From assembly GCF_026625605.1 (NCBI RefSeq), contig NZ_CP113054.1, positions 4,278,001 to 4,342,000 on the forward strand: DNA of 64,000 nt, given 5' to 3'. This DNA is from Luteolibacter sp. SL250. GTDB lineage: Bacteria > Verrucomicrobiota > Verrucomicrobiia > Verrucomicrobiales > Akkermansiaceae. A program made the position numbers and the translations under genes. How positions within the stretch are numbered: position 1 is the first letter of the stretch; the number at the start of each line of letters is the position of its first letter. A model generated the notes under the pieces. The model saw only the letters and a program-made list of their open reading frames with translations, ran no database searches and was not told where the DNA came from. Shown here piece by piece: positions 7,790 through 16,537 of this stretch.

Positions 7790-9055
7790 TCAGGCCTCCA
7801 TCTTCCACGGCCCCCTCATCGGCTGGTGGATGAGCTGGTTCGCCGCGGCATCATCGAAGGTCATCTTCACCGGATCAAACCTGAGGCTCTTGTTCAGGCG
7901 ATGGGCGATGACCCCCATGTTCACCACCGTGCAGGACCAAAAGCCATTGCTCTCATTGAGCGCGAACTTTTTCCTCGTCCGGATGGCCTCATGGAAGTCC
8001 GTGACCTGTGGCTCCGGATCCGGGAGGGCCGCCAGCTTCGCCTCCAGATCCGGGATGTCGGATTTGAAGCCTCTGAAGATCTTTCCTTTCGGTCCCTCGA
8101 TGTAGGCGGCCGACTGGTCCTTGTTCTCTCCATCCAGCACGATCTTGCAGCCGTCGGCGTAGGTGAACTCGATACGCCGCCACTTGCCGATGGCGTCCGC
8201 ATCCTGCGGATCCGCGTCGATCTCGACGGAGATCGGACCGGTGTCGTCCTTGCCCAAGATGTACTGGACCGGATCAAGGTAGTGCTGGCCCATGTCACCG
8301 AGACCGCCGCCGTCATAGTCCCAGTAGCCGCGGAACGTGCCGTGGGTCCGGTGCGCGTTGTAGGGTTTCTTCGGCGCCGGGCCGAGCCAGAAGTCATAGT
8401 CGAAATGCTCCGGCACCGGCTGTTCCTCCAGCCCGGTCTTTCCGGACCACTGGAATTTCCAGTTGAAGCCCGTGACGCCGGAAACGGTGACCTTCAGCGG
8501 CCAGCCGAGCAGTCCGTGCATGGCTGCCTTCCTGAGCTGCTTCACCGGCACGCCCATGCCATAGAAGCTGTCCTTGAAGCGGAACCAGGTGTTGAGCCGG
8601 AAGATCCGCCCATGGCTTTCCACCGCCTTCACCACCGACAGACCTTCCCCGATGGTGCGCGTCATCGGCTTCTCGCACCACACGTCCTTCCCTGCCCTCG
8701 CCGCGGCGACGGACATCAGACCATGCCAATGCGGCGGGGTGGCCACATGGATGACGTCGATGTCCTCACGGGCGATGACCTCGCGGAAATCATGGTAGCC
8801 CTTGATCCCGTTCGCATCCGCACCAGACTCCTTCATCCTCCCCTCCAGCCGCAGGCGGTCCACATCGCACAGGGCGAGCAGCTTTCCAGGCATCTTCAGG
8901 TGGGATGCGGAGATGCCCCCACAGCCGAGGATCGCGCGGGTGATCTCGTTGGACGGCGCTGTCTGCCCGTTCAGCCCCAGCACCCTGCCCGGAACGATCT
9001 GGATGGTGGCGAGGGCGGCGAGGCCTTTGAGAAACTGGCGGCGGTCGGGATTCAT
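7790..9055 (-). CDS. Gfo/Idh/MocA family oxidoreductase with Tat-like leader
   Basis: The start is set at ATG 9055, giving MNPDRRQFLKGLAALATIQ, a twin-arginine-type leader. The longer frame to 9172 has no such sense and would overlap the divergent transporter's upstream region. The 421-residue protein has an N-terminal Rossmann part (AILGCGGISASHLKMP; the glycine motif is slightly atypical) and the conserved VWCEKPMTRT (EKP) motif. A C-terminal sheet domain follows, with GGGLGDMGQHYLDPVQ carrying the family's D-x-G-x-H arrangement. These enzymes use NAD(P) in sugar or polyol interconversion; Tat-exported versions are abundant in PVC bacteria. The substrate is unknown. Confidence 0.9.
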   Translation of the reverse strand: MNPDRRQFLKGLAALATIQIVPGRVLGLNGQTAPSNEITRAILGCGGISASHLKMPGKLLALCDVDRLRLEGRMKESGADANGIKGYHDFREVIAREDIDVIHVATPPHWHGLMSVAAARAGKDVWCEKPMTRTIGEGLSVVKAVESHGRIFRLNTWFRFKDSFYGMGVPVKQLRKAAMHGLLGWPLKVTVSGVTGFNWKFQWSGKTGLEEQPVPEHFDYDFWLGPAPKKPYNAHRTHGTFRGYWDYDGGGLGDMGQHYLDPVQYILGKDDTGPISVEIDADPQDADAIGKWRRIEFTYADGCKIVLDGENKDQSAAYIEGPKGKIFRGFKSDIPDLEAKLAALPDPEPQVTDFHEAIRTRKKFALNESNGFWSCTVVNMGVIAHRLNKSLRFDPVKMTFDDAAANQLIHQPMRGPWKMEA

Positions 9056-9226
9056 GGGGCGGGTCTTTGATGCGGAAACGGCGCACTTCCCTCCGGATGT
9101 TTCACGCAGCCCCCACACATCCCCAAAAGCATGACAATCCCATCGAAAAGCATCATGCTCTCCGACTTCCACATCGTCCGCCGATTTTCATTGGCCACCC
9201 TTTCCCTCCCGGGAATCCTCCCATCA

Positions 9227-10090
9227 ATGCCCGCTGATTTCCTCAAAACCGTCCTCCTCCCCGTCGGCCTCATCTTCATCATGTTCGGCATGGGCCTCGG
9301 TCTCACCGCCGCGGATTTCAAGCGCGTCATCCGGTATCCGAAAGCAAAGCTCATCGGCATCACCGCCCAGCTCCTCGCCCTGCCGGTCCTCGCCTTCACC
9401 ATCGCGACCGTGTTCCGGCTGCCCGCCGATCTCGCGGTGGGGTTGATGCTCATCGCCGCGTGTCCCGGCGGCCCCACATCGAATGTCATCAGCCATCTTT
9501 CCCGTGGTGACACCCCGCTTTCGGTGACCCTCACCGCGATCTCCAGCGTGGTCACCGTCTTCACCATCCCGCTGGTGATGAAGCTTTCCATGACCCATTT
9601 CATGGGCAGCCACTCGGTCATCCAGCTCCCGTTCCTGAAGACCTTCGTCCAGCTCATCGCCGTCACGCTGCTGCCCATCATCATCGGCATGGCCGTCCAT
9701 GCCAGGTTCCCCGGGTTCAGCCGCCGCATGGCGCGCCCGGTGAATCTGTTCTCCATCTTCTTCCTCGCCGTCATCATCATCGCCGCCGTCCTGAAGGAGA
9801 AGGATCTCGGCGCGCAGATCGCCATCGCCGGGCCCGCCGTCGCCGCACTCAACCTCGGCGGCATGGCCGTCGGCTTCGGGCTCGCCGTGTGGTTCGGCCT
9901 GCCCCGCGCTCAGCGTGTCACCATTTCCATCGAAGTCGGCATCCAGAACGCCACCCTTGCCCTCGCCATCGCGCTCGGCATCCTGGAAAGCCCGCGGCTC
10001 GCCATTCCATCCGTCGTCTACGGACTGTTCATGTTCGCCACCGGCGCCGCCATGATCGCCATCTTCGGGAGGAAGCCGCGCGCCGACTGA
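9227..10090 (+). CDS. Bile acid:sodium symporter (BASS) family transporter
   Basis: The start is set at ATG 9227 (MPADFLKTVLLPVGLIFIM), where the family normally begins; an upstream ATG at 9131 adds a non-conserved extension. The 287-residue protein has about nine hydrophobic helices. Family-typical stretches include MFGMGLGLTAADF, AACPGGPTSNVI in the crossover region and EVGIQNATLALAIAL. BASS proteins move organic anions with sodium; the bacterial substrate cannot be told from sequence. It is divergent from the Gfo/Idh gene and converges on the luciferase-like gene with nine bases between stops. Confidence 0.9.
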   Translation: MPADFLKTVLLPVGLIFIMFGMGLGLTAADFKRVIRYPKAKLIGITAQLLALPVLAFTIATVFRLPADLAVGLMLIAACPGGPTSNVISHLSRGDTPLSVTLTAISSVVTVFTIPLVMKLSMTHFMGSHSVIQLPFLKTFVQLIAVTLLPIIIGMAVHARFPGFSRRMARPVNLFSIFFLAVIIIAAVLKEKDLGAQIAIAGPAVAALNLGGMAVGFGLAVWFGLPRAQRVTISIEVGIQNATLALAIALGILESPRLAIPSVVYGLFMFATGAAMIAIFGRKPRAD

Positions 10091-10099
10091 CCGCCCGCA

Positions 10100-11122
10100 T
10101 CAACGCCAGCCCATGCCCGGGGCCACGTGTTCCAGCAACGACTGGAGCACATGGACGTTGTAGTCCACTCCCAACTGGTTCGGCACCGTCAGCAGCAGGG
10201 TGTCCGCCTCCGCGATGGCCTCATCGGCTTTCAGCAGATCCACCAGCCGGTCCGGCTCCGCGGCATAGGAACGTCCGAAGATGGCGGTGGTTTCATCGAT
10301 CACGCCGGTCTCGTCCTTCGCCCGGCTGCCCTCCGCGCCGAAGTAGTGGCGGTCCCGGTCATCCATCAGGGCGAAGATCGACCGGCTGACGGAGACACGC
10401 GGCTCACGGGCATGCCCGGCTTCCTTCCATGCCTCCCGGTAGGCACGGATCTGCCTGGCCTGCTGCACATGGAACGGCTCCCCCGTTTCATCCCACTTCA
10501 AGGTGGAGCTCTGCAGGTTCATGCCCATCTCCGCAGCCCACACCGCCGTCGCGTTCGATGCGGAGCCCCACCAGATGCGCTCCCTTAGTCCTTCGGAGTG
10601 TGGCTCCAGCCGCAGCAACCCCGGCGGGTTCGGGAACATCGGGCGCGGATGCGGTTTCGCGAAGCCATTGCCGGACAGGAGTCTCAGGAAGGCCTCCGTC
10701 GATTTCCTCGCCATGTCCTGGTCCGTCTCCTTCTCACCCGGCTCCATCCCGAAGTGCCGCCAGCCATCGATGACCTGTTCCGGAGAACCCCGGCTGATCC
10801 CGAGCTGGAGACGCCCGCCCGAAATAAGGTCCGCCGCTCCCGCATCCTCCACCATGTAGGGCGGATTCTCATACCGCATGTCGATCACCCCCGTGCCGAT
10901 CTCGATCCGCTCCGTCCGCGCGCCGATGGCCGAGAGCAACGGGAAAGGCGACGCCAACTGCCGCGCGAAATGGTGCACCCGGAAATAAGCGCCATCCATC
11001 CCCAGTTCCTCCGCCGCCACCGCCAGGTCGATGGACTGCAACAACGCGTCCGATGCCGAGCGGGTGCCCGAGTGCGGTGAAGGCGTCCAGTGGCCGAAGG
11101 AAAGGAACCCGAGCTTTTTCAT
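10100..11122 (-). CDS. LLM-class flavin-dependent oxidoreductase
   Basis: A 340-residue bacterial-luciferase-like TIM-barrel protein. Family features are the KKLGFLSFGHW start, DGAYFRVHHFA in the first third, IEIGTGVIDMRYENP, and LQLGISRGSPEQVIDGW for the FMN phosphate region. RIWWGSASNATAVWAAEMG is typical of the nitroalkane/luciferase-like monooxygenase group. It probably binds FMN or F420 and oxidises a small substrate; which one is unknown. It appears to be a single gene. Confidence 0.9.
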   Translation of the reverse strand: MKKLGFLSFGHWTPSPHSGTRSASDALLQSIDLAVAAEELGMDGAYFRVHHFARQLASPFPLLSAIGARTERIEIGTGVIDMRYENPPYMVEDAGAADLISGGRLQLGISRGSPEQVIDGWRHFGMEPGEKETDQDMARKSTEAFLRLLSGNGFAKPHPRPMFPNPPGLLRLEPHSEGLRERIWWGSASNATAVWAAEMGMNLQSSTLKWDETGEPFHVQQARQIRAYREAWKEAGHAREPRVSVSRSIFALMDDRDRHYFGAEGSRAKDETGVIDETTAIFGRSYAAEPDRLVDLLKADEAIAEADTLLLTVPNQLGVDYNVHVLQSLLEHVAPGMGWR

Positions 11123-11178
11123 GCGCGGAACCTCACACGAATCCGCAGAAAATCCAGCCCCTCCCCCTCAAGAATACC

Positions 11179-11580
11179 TCACTCGCCCAGCTCTTCCTCC
11201 ATGTAGGTGAGGACGATGTCCACCAGCTCGTCCATCCCCTCGAAAAACTCCTCCTCGATGGTGCAGAGATACTCCTCCTCCGTCTCGCTGTAGTCGTAGC
11301 GGTCCTCCGGGCGGGTCTCACACCAGCGGCTCGCGTTCAGCGGATCGACCAAGGTGGTCGCACCGACCAGCTCGAATGAATTGATCACCCGCTGGTGGTT
11401 CATCCCGCTCTGCCAAAAGGCGTGGAGGCCGTCCTCCCCATCCACCAAGGCCACGGTCTCATACACATCCATCAGCGCCCGCTCCTCGCGGGTCAGCTTC
11501 CGCTCCGCCGCCTCCGTCTCGAGACGATCGACAAGCACCTCCACCTCATCCGGCCACTCTATGGGTTCATGGGAAAACAT
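11179..11580 (-). CDS. DUF4375/DMP19-like hypothetical protein
   Basis: A 133-residue, strongly acidic, soluble protein. The helical core RALMDVYETVALVDGEDGLHAFW, followed by NSFELVGATTLVDPLNAS, resembles the DMP19 (DUF4375) fold. DMP19 in Neisseria is a DNA-mimic protein, and this one is also very acidic (CTIEEEFFEGMDELVD near the C-terminus). The family assignment is by eye. Any DNA-mimic role is speculation. Confidence 0.7.
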   Translation of the reverse strand: MFSHEPIEWPDEVEVLVDRLETEAAERKLTREERALMDVYETVALVDGEDGLHAFWQSGMNHQRVINSFELVGATTLVDPLNASRWCETRPEDRYDYSETEEEYLCTIEEEFFEGMDELVDIVLTYMEEELGE

Positions 11581-11662
11581 CGCGCGCCGGGTTAGACCGG
11601 CCGCGCGACACTTGCCAAGTGAAATGATGGCCTTTCCCCTGCCCCCGGGCGCCCGGTCATCC

Positions 11663-12148
11663 TCACGGACTGACAGCCAGCCGCTCGGCGGAGGTGTTCT
11701 TTTCGAACAGGAAGCCGTTTTCCTTGTAGGTCTTCAGGCGGAAATGGGTGGCGGTGGAGATCACACCGTCCAGCGTGCTGAGCTTCTCCGACACGAAGAG
11801 GGCGACCTCGCGCAGGTCCGCGCCGTCCACCACGACCATCAGGTCATAACCGCCGCTGGCCAGGTAGCAGGAAACCACCTGGTCGAAGCGGGAGATCCGC
11901 AGGGCCAGACGGTCGAAGCCGCCGCCACGCTCCGGGGTCACCTTCACCTCGATGAACGCGGAGACGGAGGTATCGCCGGACTGCTCCGTATCGACCACGG
12001 CATGATAGCCGAGGATGGTGCCGTCCTTCTCCCAGCCGGCGATCTGCGACGCGACTGCCTCAGGCGTCAGGGAAAGCAGGTCCGCCAGTTCCTGGTCGGA
12101 GAAGCGGGCCTTGTGGCGGAGAACCTGGAGGAGCGGATCGGAAGACAT
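11663..12148 (-). CDS. Lrp/AsnC-family transcriptional regulator
   Basis: A 161-residue protein with an N-terminal winged helix-turn-helix (FSDQELADLLSLTPEAVASQIAGWEKDGTI...GY). A RAM/ASNC ligand-binding domain follows (SVSAFIEVKVTPERGGGFD, then YDLMVVVDGADL and the LDGVISTATHFRLKTYKENG ending). It probably senses an amino acid. It lies downstream of phosphofructokinase with a 115-base gap holding an inverted repeat, so the two need not share a transcript. Confidence 0.9.
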   Translation of the reverse strand: MSSDPLLQVLRHKARFSDQELADLLSLTPEAVASQIAGWEKDGTILGYHAVVDTEQSGDTSVSAFIEVKVTPERGGGFDRLALRISRFDQVVSCYLASGGYDLMVVVDGADLREVALFVSEKLSTLDGVISTATHFRLKTYKENGFLFEKNTSAERLAVSP

Positions 12149-12173
12149 TGGTTTGGAGAAGTTGAGGGTGGAA

Positions 12174-12244
12174 GGTTGAGTGTTGAGAGTGACGGACGAT
12201 CAGGACTCGCCCCGATTCTGACTCTTCACCCTCAACACTCAACC
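12174..12244. repeat. Inverted repeat with 14-bp perfect arms
   Basis: GGTTGAGTGTTGAG (12174-12187) is matched exactly by its reverse complement at 12231-12244, inside longer imperfect arms (about 12161-12190 and 12221-12260). It fills the gap between the phosphofructokinase stop and the Lrp/AsnC start. It could attenuate readthrough or be a dispersed repeat. No T-run follows, so it is not a standard terminator. Confidence 0.8.
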
Positions 12245-12263
12245 ATCAACTTTCAACCTCCCA

Positions 12264-13337
12264 TCAGTCTCCCAGGCAGATGCCGACGGCCTTCGCCGCC
12301 TGCACCAGTTCACCATCGGGTTCCACCAGGCGCAGCTTGTTCACCGCCTCCTCGATTGGTACGGAATCCACGTGGTACGCCTGATAGCTGACCATGCGGC
12401 CGAACGCGCCTTCCTGCGCGAGCTTCACCGCCATGACACCGAAGCGCACGCCGAGGATCCGGTCGAGCGCGGTGGGCGCACCGCCGCGCTGGAGATGGCC
12501 GAGCGTGCAGGCCCGGGTGTCTTTCCCGGTCAGTGCTTCCAGGCGCTTCGCGACACACTCGCCGATGCCGCCGAGGCGGATCTCGCCGCCGGCGTTCCCG
12601 CTCAGGGTCACCAGGTCGCCGTCCGGGAGTTTCGCGCCCTCCGCCACCACCACCAGGGTGCTGTGGTGGCCCTGGGCATCCCGTTGTTTGATGAAATCCG
12701 AAACTTTTTCCAGGCTGAAGGGAACCTCCGGCAGGAGGATCACGTTCGCACCACCGGCGATGCCACCCCAGAGGGCGATCCATCCGGCGTGCCGGCCCAT
12801 CACCTCCAGCACCATCACCCGCTTGTGGCTCTCCGCGGTGGTGTGCAGGCGGTCCAGCCCGTCCACCACGGTGGTCACGGCACTGTCAAAGCCGAAGGTC
12901 ATGGCGGTGGCGCTGAGGTCGTTGTCGATGGTCTTCGGCACCCCGACGATGGGCCATCCGGCGCGGTAAAGCTGCAGGCCGGTGGTGAGCGAGCCGTCCC
13001 CACCGACGATGACCAGCGCCTCGATGCCGAGCTGGTCCATGGTGCGCTTCGCCTTCGCGATGATCATTTCGGAAACTTCCGCCACATCCCCTTTCCCCAC
13101 CTTCGCGGCGAAGTGCCCCTTGTTGGTGGTTCCCAGAATGGTTCCGCCCATCTTCAGGATGCCGATGGTGTCCTTCGGCTTGAGGACCTTGTAGTCACCC
13201 GGTGGGAGCAATCCCTCGAAGCCGTCACGGAAACCGATCACTTCCCAGCCGAGCTGGTCCGCAGCCCCCACCACACCGTGGATCACCGCATTGAGTCCGG
13301 GGCAGTCGCCGCCGCTGTTGAGAATACCGATTCGCAT
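12264..13337 (-). CDS. pfkA: 6-phosphofructokinase
   Basis: The start is set at ATG 13337 (MRIGILNSGGDCPGLNAVIH), the standard family N-terminus; a GTG at 13355 adds six residues. The 357-residue enzyme phosphorylates fructose 6-phosphate in glycolysis. Motifs are SGGDCPGLNA, GGDGSL at the nucleotide site, GVPKTIDNDL at the catalytic loop and VMEVMGRHAGW-like sugar-phosphate contacts (VLEVMGRHAGWIAL). GGDGS is typical of ATP users, whereas lysine in PKTIDND is typical of PPi-type and mixed group III enzymes, so the donor needs testing. Confidence 0.93.
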   Translation of the reverse strand: MRIGILNSGGDCPGLNAVIHGVVGAADQLGWEVIGFRDGFEGLLPPGDYKVLKPKDTIGILKMGGTILGTTNKGHFAAKVGKGDVAEVSEMIIAKAKRTMDQLGIEALVIVGGDGSLTTGLQLYRAGWPIVGVPKTIDNDLSATAMTFGFDSAVTTVVDGLDRLHTTAESHKRVMVLEVMGRHAGWIALWGGIAGGANVILLPEVPFSLEKVSDFIKQRDAQGHHSTLVVVAEGAKLPDGDLVTLSGNAGGEIRLGGIGECVAKRLEALTGKDTRACTLGHLQRGGAPTALDRILGVRFGVMAVKLAQEGAFGRMVSYQAYHVDSVPIEEAVNKLRLVEPDGELVQAAKAVGICLGD

Positions 13338-13397
13338 GAGTAAATTATTGTTCACTGCCCGAGCAGCAGCAGCCGTTCCGGAACGCGCGGATTCTCA

Positions 13398-14351
13398 TCA
13401 CTGGGCCGGAGGAATCGCAAGGATTTCACGCTTCGGGTCATTCACCGGTGCGCCTGCAGCCAGCCAGGGATCATAGATCGACCAACCCTGCCGGATGAGC
13501 GAGCGGGCGCGGTCGAAACGCTGCGGATTGTTGAGAACGACGACGATCAGGCGGCGCGGGGTGGCCCCCTTGTTGCCGTCCGCCTTCATCCGGACGAGCG
13601 GCTCGCGGTCCATGCAAACGGCGACGCACTGGCCGGCCGCGTTGGTGGTGCCTGTCTTGATGCCCAGGATCCCCGGCTCACCGACGAGTTGGTTGGTGTT
13701 CCGGACCAGGTACTTCCGGTCTCCACCAGGCCCGGAAACCGTCACATTCCGGTTCGGCTGGCGGACGATGAAGGTGAACGCATTCCGCCGCATGGCATAG
13801 ACGGAAAGCTTCGCCATGTCCGCCGCGGTGGAGTAGCCCTTGGTGTTCCGGATGTCCAACCCGTGGGGATTCACGAAGTTCGTCTGGGTCATGCCCACCG
13901 CCTGGCCGAGCCGCCCCATCTCCGCGACGAACGCCGCCACCGGATCGCCATCCCGGCCACGGCGGACGAGGAGGTCCCGCCCAACGTGGTCCGCGATGGT
14001 CAGTGCGGCCAGATTGTCCGAACCGAGGAGCGCGGAATAAAGCGCGTCCCGGAGCGACAGCCGGTCTCCCGGCTGCAGGTTCATGGGATTCGGCCCGCCG
14101 ACGAGGGCAACCGTCTGCGGTGCCGTGATCATGACCGTGGCGATGTCCCTGCCGGAAGCGGTCGCCCAATCAATGGCAACCACTGCGGTGGCGATCTTGT
14201 TGAGGCTGGCGACCGGCCGTTTCTGGCCGGCGTTCGAGGCGACGAGGATTTTTCCGGAGTAGGCTTCCACCACCATCACGCTTTCCGGCGCCTGGGCGGA
14301 CAGGGAAAAGGGCACGAAAACAGCGAGCAGGGAAAGGAAACGGACGATCAT
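13398..14351 (-). CDS. D-alanyl-D-alanine carboxypeptidase (peptidase S11)
   Basis: The start at ATG 14351 gives a signal peptide (MIVRFLSLLAVFVPFSLSA); the frame runs further upstream but without coding character. The 317-residue protein has the three penicillin-binding motifs: SLNK (in ASLNKIATA), SDN (in LLGSDNLAA) and KTGT (in GIKTGTTNAAG). It should trim the terminal D-Ala of peptidoglycan stem peptides in the periplasm. There is no C-terminal amphipathic anchor like that of PBP5; the end (KREILAIPPAQ) is short and soluble. It lies 60 bases downstream of nothing co-directional, so is probably a single gene. Confidence 0.93.
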   Translation of the reverse strand: MIVRFLSLLAVFVPFSLSAQAPESVMVVEAYSGKILVASNAGQKRPVASLNKIATAVVAIDWATASGRDIATVMITAPQTVALVGGPNPMNLQPGDRLSLRDALYSALLGSDNLAALTIADHVGRDLLVRRGRDGDPVAAFVAEMGRLGQAVGMTQTNFVNPHGLDIRNTKGYSTAADMAKLSVYAMRRNAFTFIVRQPNRNVTVSGPGGDRKYLVRNTNQLVGEPGILGIKTGTTNAAGQCVAVCMDREPLVRMKADGNKGATPRRLIVVVLNNPQRFDRARSLIRQGWSIYDPWLAAGAPVNDPKREILAIPPAQ

Positions 14352-14460
14352 AGGGATCAATGGTTCGTGGAGCCGGAGGGTACGGGCTCCCGGTCCGCAA
14401 CTCAACCGGAAACGCCGTGTGAAGTTGCGGACCCACATCAAGCAGGCTATATCCAGACGC

Positions 14461-14997
14461 ATGTGGGATGCGATTTCCGGCTGGGACTACTGGAATGGAG
14501 TGGGCGCCGGCGTCGCCTGGGTGGTGACCATTTGCCTCATGGTGGCCGGACTGGTGGGCTGCGTGCTGCCGGTCCTGCCGGGCCATCTCATCATCCTCAT
14601 CGGGGCGGTGGCCCACCGCGTGATGCTCGGCCGGGAGGGATCGGGACTGGAGTGGTGGTCTTTCCTCGTGCTGGTGCTGCTGCTGGCTGCCTCCCAAGCC
14701 TTCGAGATCGCCAGCGGTGCGGCGGGCACCCGCTGGTTCGGCGGCACCCGGTGGGGCGCTGTGGGAGCCTTTGCCGGCAGCATCGTGGGGATCTTTTTCC
14801 TCCCGTTCGGGCTTCTGCTCGGCCCGCTGATCGGCGCATTCGCGGCGGAGATGCTGTTCGCGAAGAAGAAGCCTACTTTCGCGGCCAGTTCCGGCGTCGG
14901 CTCGGTAGTGGGAACCCTCGCCGGGATGGCGGTGAAAATCGTCGGCGGCGTGTTGATGGTCCTCTGGTTCGTGGTGGATGTGTTCTGGATCGGGTGA
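14461..14997 (+). CDS. DUF456 family membrane protein
   Basis: A 178-residue integral membrane protein from ATG 14461; an in-frame GTG at 14419 is an alternative. It has about five helices. Typical DUF456 features are CVLPVLPGHLIILIGAVAH and a Gly-rich region (TRWFGGTRWGAVGAFAGSIVG, then GPLIGAFAAEML). The family is widespread and of unknown function. It is divergent from the carboxypeptidase and directly upstream of RNase P RNA on the same strand, with 53 bases between. Confidence 0.88.
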   Translation: MWDAISGWDYWNGVGAGVAWVVTICLMVAGLVGCVLPVLPGHLIILIGAVAHRVMLGREGSGLEWWSFLVLVLLLAASQAFEIASGAAGTRWFGGTRWGAVGAFAGSIVGIFFLPFGLLLGPLIGAFAAEMLFAKKKPTFAASSGVGSVVGTLAGMAVKIVGGVLMVLWFVVDVFWIG

Positions 14998-15050
14998 AAT
15001 CCCGCAGCTTTTGCTTGGATTCCGGGCCGGGAACCCGCAGTTTCCCCCTC

Positions 15051-15436
15051 GCCGCTCCCCGGACGGCCGCAATCCTCCGCAAGGATGGTTGAGGAAAGTC
15101 CGGACACCATAGGGCAACGCGCCTCGTGAAAACGGGGGACGGGAACCGCGAGGGACCCGGACGGAAAGTGCAACAGAAAGCATACCGCCGATGGTCCGCA
15201 AGGACACAGGTAAGGGTGAAACGGTGGAGTAAGAGCCCACCGCGCCGAGGGCAACCGAGGTGGCACGGCAAACCCCGCGTGGTGCAAGACAAAACAGGGG
15301 AAGGGCTGCCCGTCCGTTCGATCCCCGGGTATTAGTCGCACTCCGCGCGAGCGGAGCGCCCCGTGAGAACGGGGTGAGAGAAATGGCCGTCCAGCCCGCA
15401 AGGGTGGACAGAATCCGGCTTACAGGGGAGCGGCCC
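15051..15436 (+). ncRNA. rnpB: RNase P RNA (bacterial type A)
   Basis: All the conserved blocks are present in order: GAGGAAAGTCCGGACACC at 15091, ACAGAAAGCATACCGCC near 15173, GGTAAGGGTGAAACGGTG then AGTAAGAGCCCACCGCG, GAGAGAAATGGCCGTC near 15376, and ACAGAATCCGGCTTACAGG at the 3' end. Helix P1 closes the molecule: GCCGCTCCCC at 15051-15060 pairs perfectly with GGGGAGCGGC at 15425-15434. It is the catalytic RNA that matures tRNA 5' ends. A T7 run follows P1. Confidence 0.97.
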
Positions 15437-15446
15437 CCCTTTTTTT
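15425..15446 (+). terminator. rnpB 3' end and T-run
   Basis: The 3' arm of P1 is followed by CCCCC and seven T residues (15440-15446), so P1 itself may serve as the terminator hairpin. Confidence 0.7.
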
Positions 15447-15465
15447 CCGGGAAAGATGACGGAGG

Positions 15466-15521
15466 CCTCCACAAAAGAAGACGCGCTCATGGAATCCCGT
15501 GAGCGCGGCAATCTGTGGAGG
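15466..15521. other. Nested two-stem structured element
   Basis: Outer arms CCTCCACA (15466-15473) and TGTGGAGG (15514-15521) enclose an inner hairpin GCGCTCA (15483-15489) / TGAGCGC (15500-15506). It lies between rnpB and the convergent end of the pseudopilin genes. It could terminate that operon, although no T-run is obvious on the minus strand, or be a small RNA element. Confidence 0.6.
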
Positions 15522-15557
15522 AGATGTTCGTGGGCTCCCCCTTCCCCACCACTCCGC

Positions 15558-16517
15558 TCAGGGAGTGGCGACTGGAACCAGCTTGGAGTAATGGTAGGAG
15601 TTCTTCGTGAGGAACTCCGCCTGCTCCGTGGGTGTCTTGAAGGAACGCACCCGCATCTGCTCCACCCCGAAGTCCGTCAGGACCGACATGGACACCTCCA
15701 CGGAGGTGAGGGATCCGCCTTTGAGTTCCTCGTCCGAAACTTCGGTCGAACGGGCGCTGAAGTCGGTGATGATGTTCCCCGCCTCCAGGCGGAACTCGGT
15801 GGCGGTCGCGTTCGCGCCACCAAGGGTGATCGGTACCTCCACGGTTGAGGCACCCCGTGCGAACGAACGCTCCACCTTCACGTTGAGCGTGATGGTGAAC
15901 TGGAAGATGTTCTCGCAGACGAAGTTGTTCGGGTCATCGGTTTCAGAGCCGAACGCCTCATCGAACATCGAGCGGAGGCTGGTCGCGGTCCGGTTCGACT
16001 TGGAAAGCAGCTTGTCATAGGTATCGTCGGGATTCACCAGGTTCCGGTAGAGCACGAACGTCGGGATCTCCTTCGATCCTTTCGCCTGGATCGGGTCCTG
16101 GTATTTCAACTGGTAGCCGACGCAGGAAACATCACCGACGGTTTTCTCCTCCTCGGAAACCTCTCCATTGTAGCGGTCGGTCGGCGAGGTGTAGAAAATG
16201 AGGCTGGAGGAGCTGGGGCTGTCGATGGCCGGCATGGCTCCCTTTGCCTCAACCGGCTCGGTGACCGCGGAAAGCCACTCGGTGTTCGCACCGCGGCGGT
16301 TCACCAGCGCCTCGAGGTCGCGCGCCATGGTGTCCAGCATGGACTTCGCCTGGCGGTTCGCACGGATCTCCGAGCGGCTGCGCGTCCAGGTGTCGAGGGC
16401 GATGGCGGTGATCGAGACGAGGACGGTCACGATCATGGTGGTGATCGTCATCGCCACCATCAGCTCGATGAGGGTGAAGCCTTTCTTGCGGCGGGCGTTT
16501 GTTGGAAGGGTTTTCAT
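15558..16517 (-). CDS. Verru_Chthon cassette protein C-like pseudopilin
   Basis: A 319-residue protein with a type III (prepilin) leader: basic N-terminus, then the cleavage site KKGFTLIELMVAMTIT, where a PilD-like peptidase would cut after Gly and methylate Phe. One N-terminal helix is followed by a large beta-rich domain. Length and position match the C member of the four-gene cassette defined in Verrucomicrobium and Chthoniobacter. It is the third of three pseudopilin-like genes in the order D-B-C with 8- and 20-base gaps. The cassette's function is unknown. Confidence 0.82.
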   Translation of the reverse strand: MKTLPTNARRKKGFTLIELMVAMTITTMIVTVLVSITAIALDTWTRSRSEIRANRQAKSMLDTMARDLEALVNRRGANTEWLSAVTEPVEAKGAMPAIDSPSSSSLIFYTSPTDRYNGEVSEEEKTVGDVSCVGYQLKYQDPIQAKGSKEIPTFVLYRNLVNPDDTYDKLLSKSNRTATSLRSMFDEAFGSETDDPNNFVCENIFQFTITLNVKVERSFARGASTVEVPITLGGANATATEFRLEAGNIITDFSARSTEVSDEELKGGSLTSVEVSMSVLTDFGVEQMRVRSFKTPTEQAEFLTKNSYHYSKLVPVATP

Positions 16518-16537
16518 GTCGCAGGGGAGAGTGGGAT

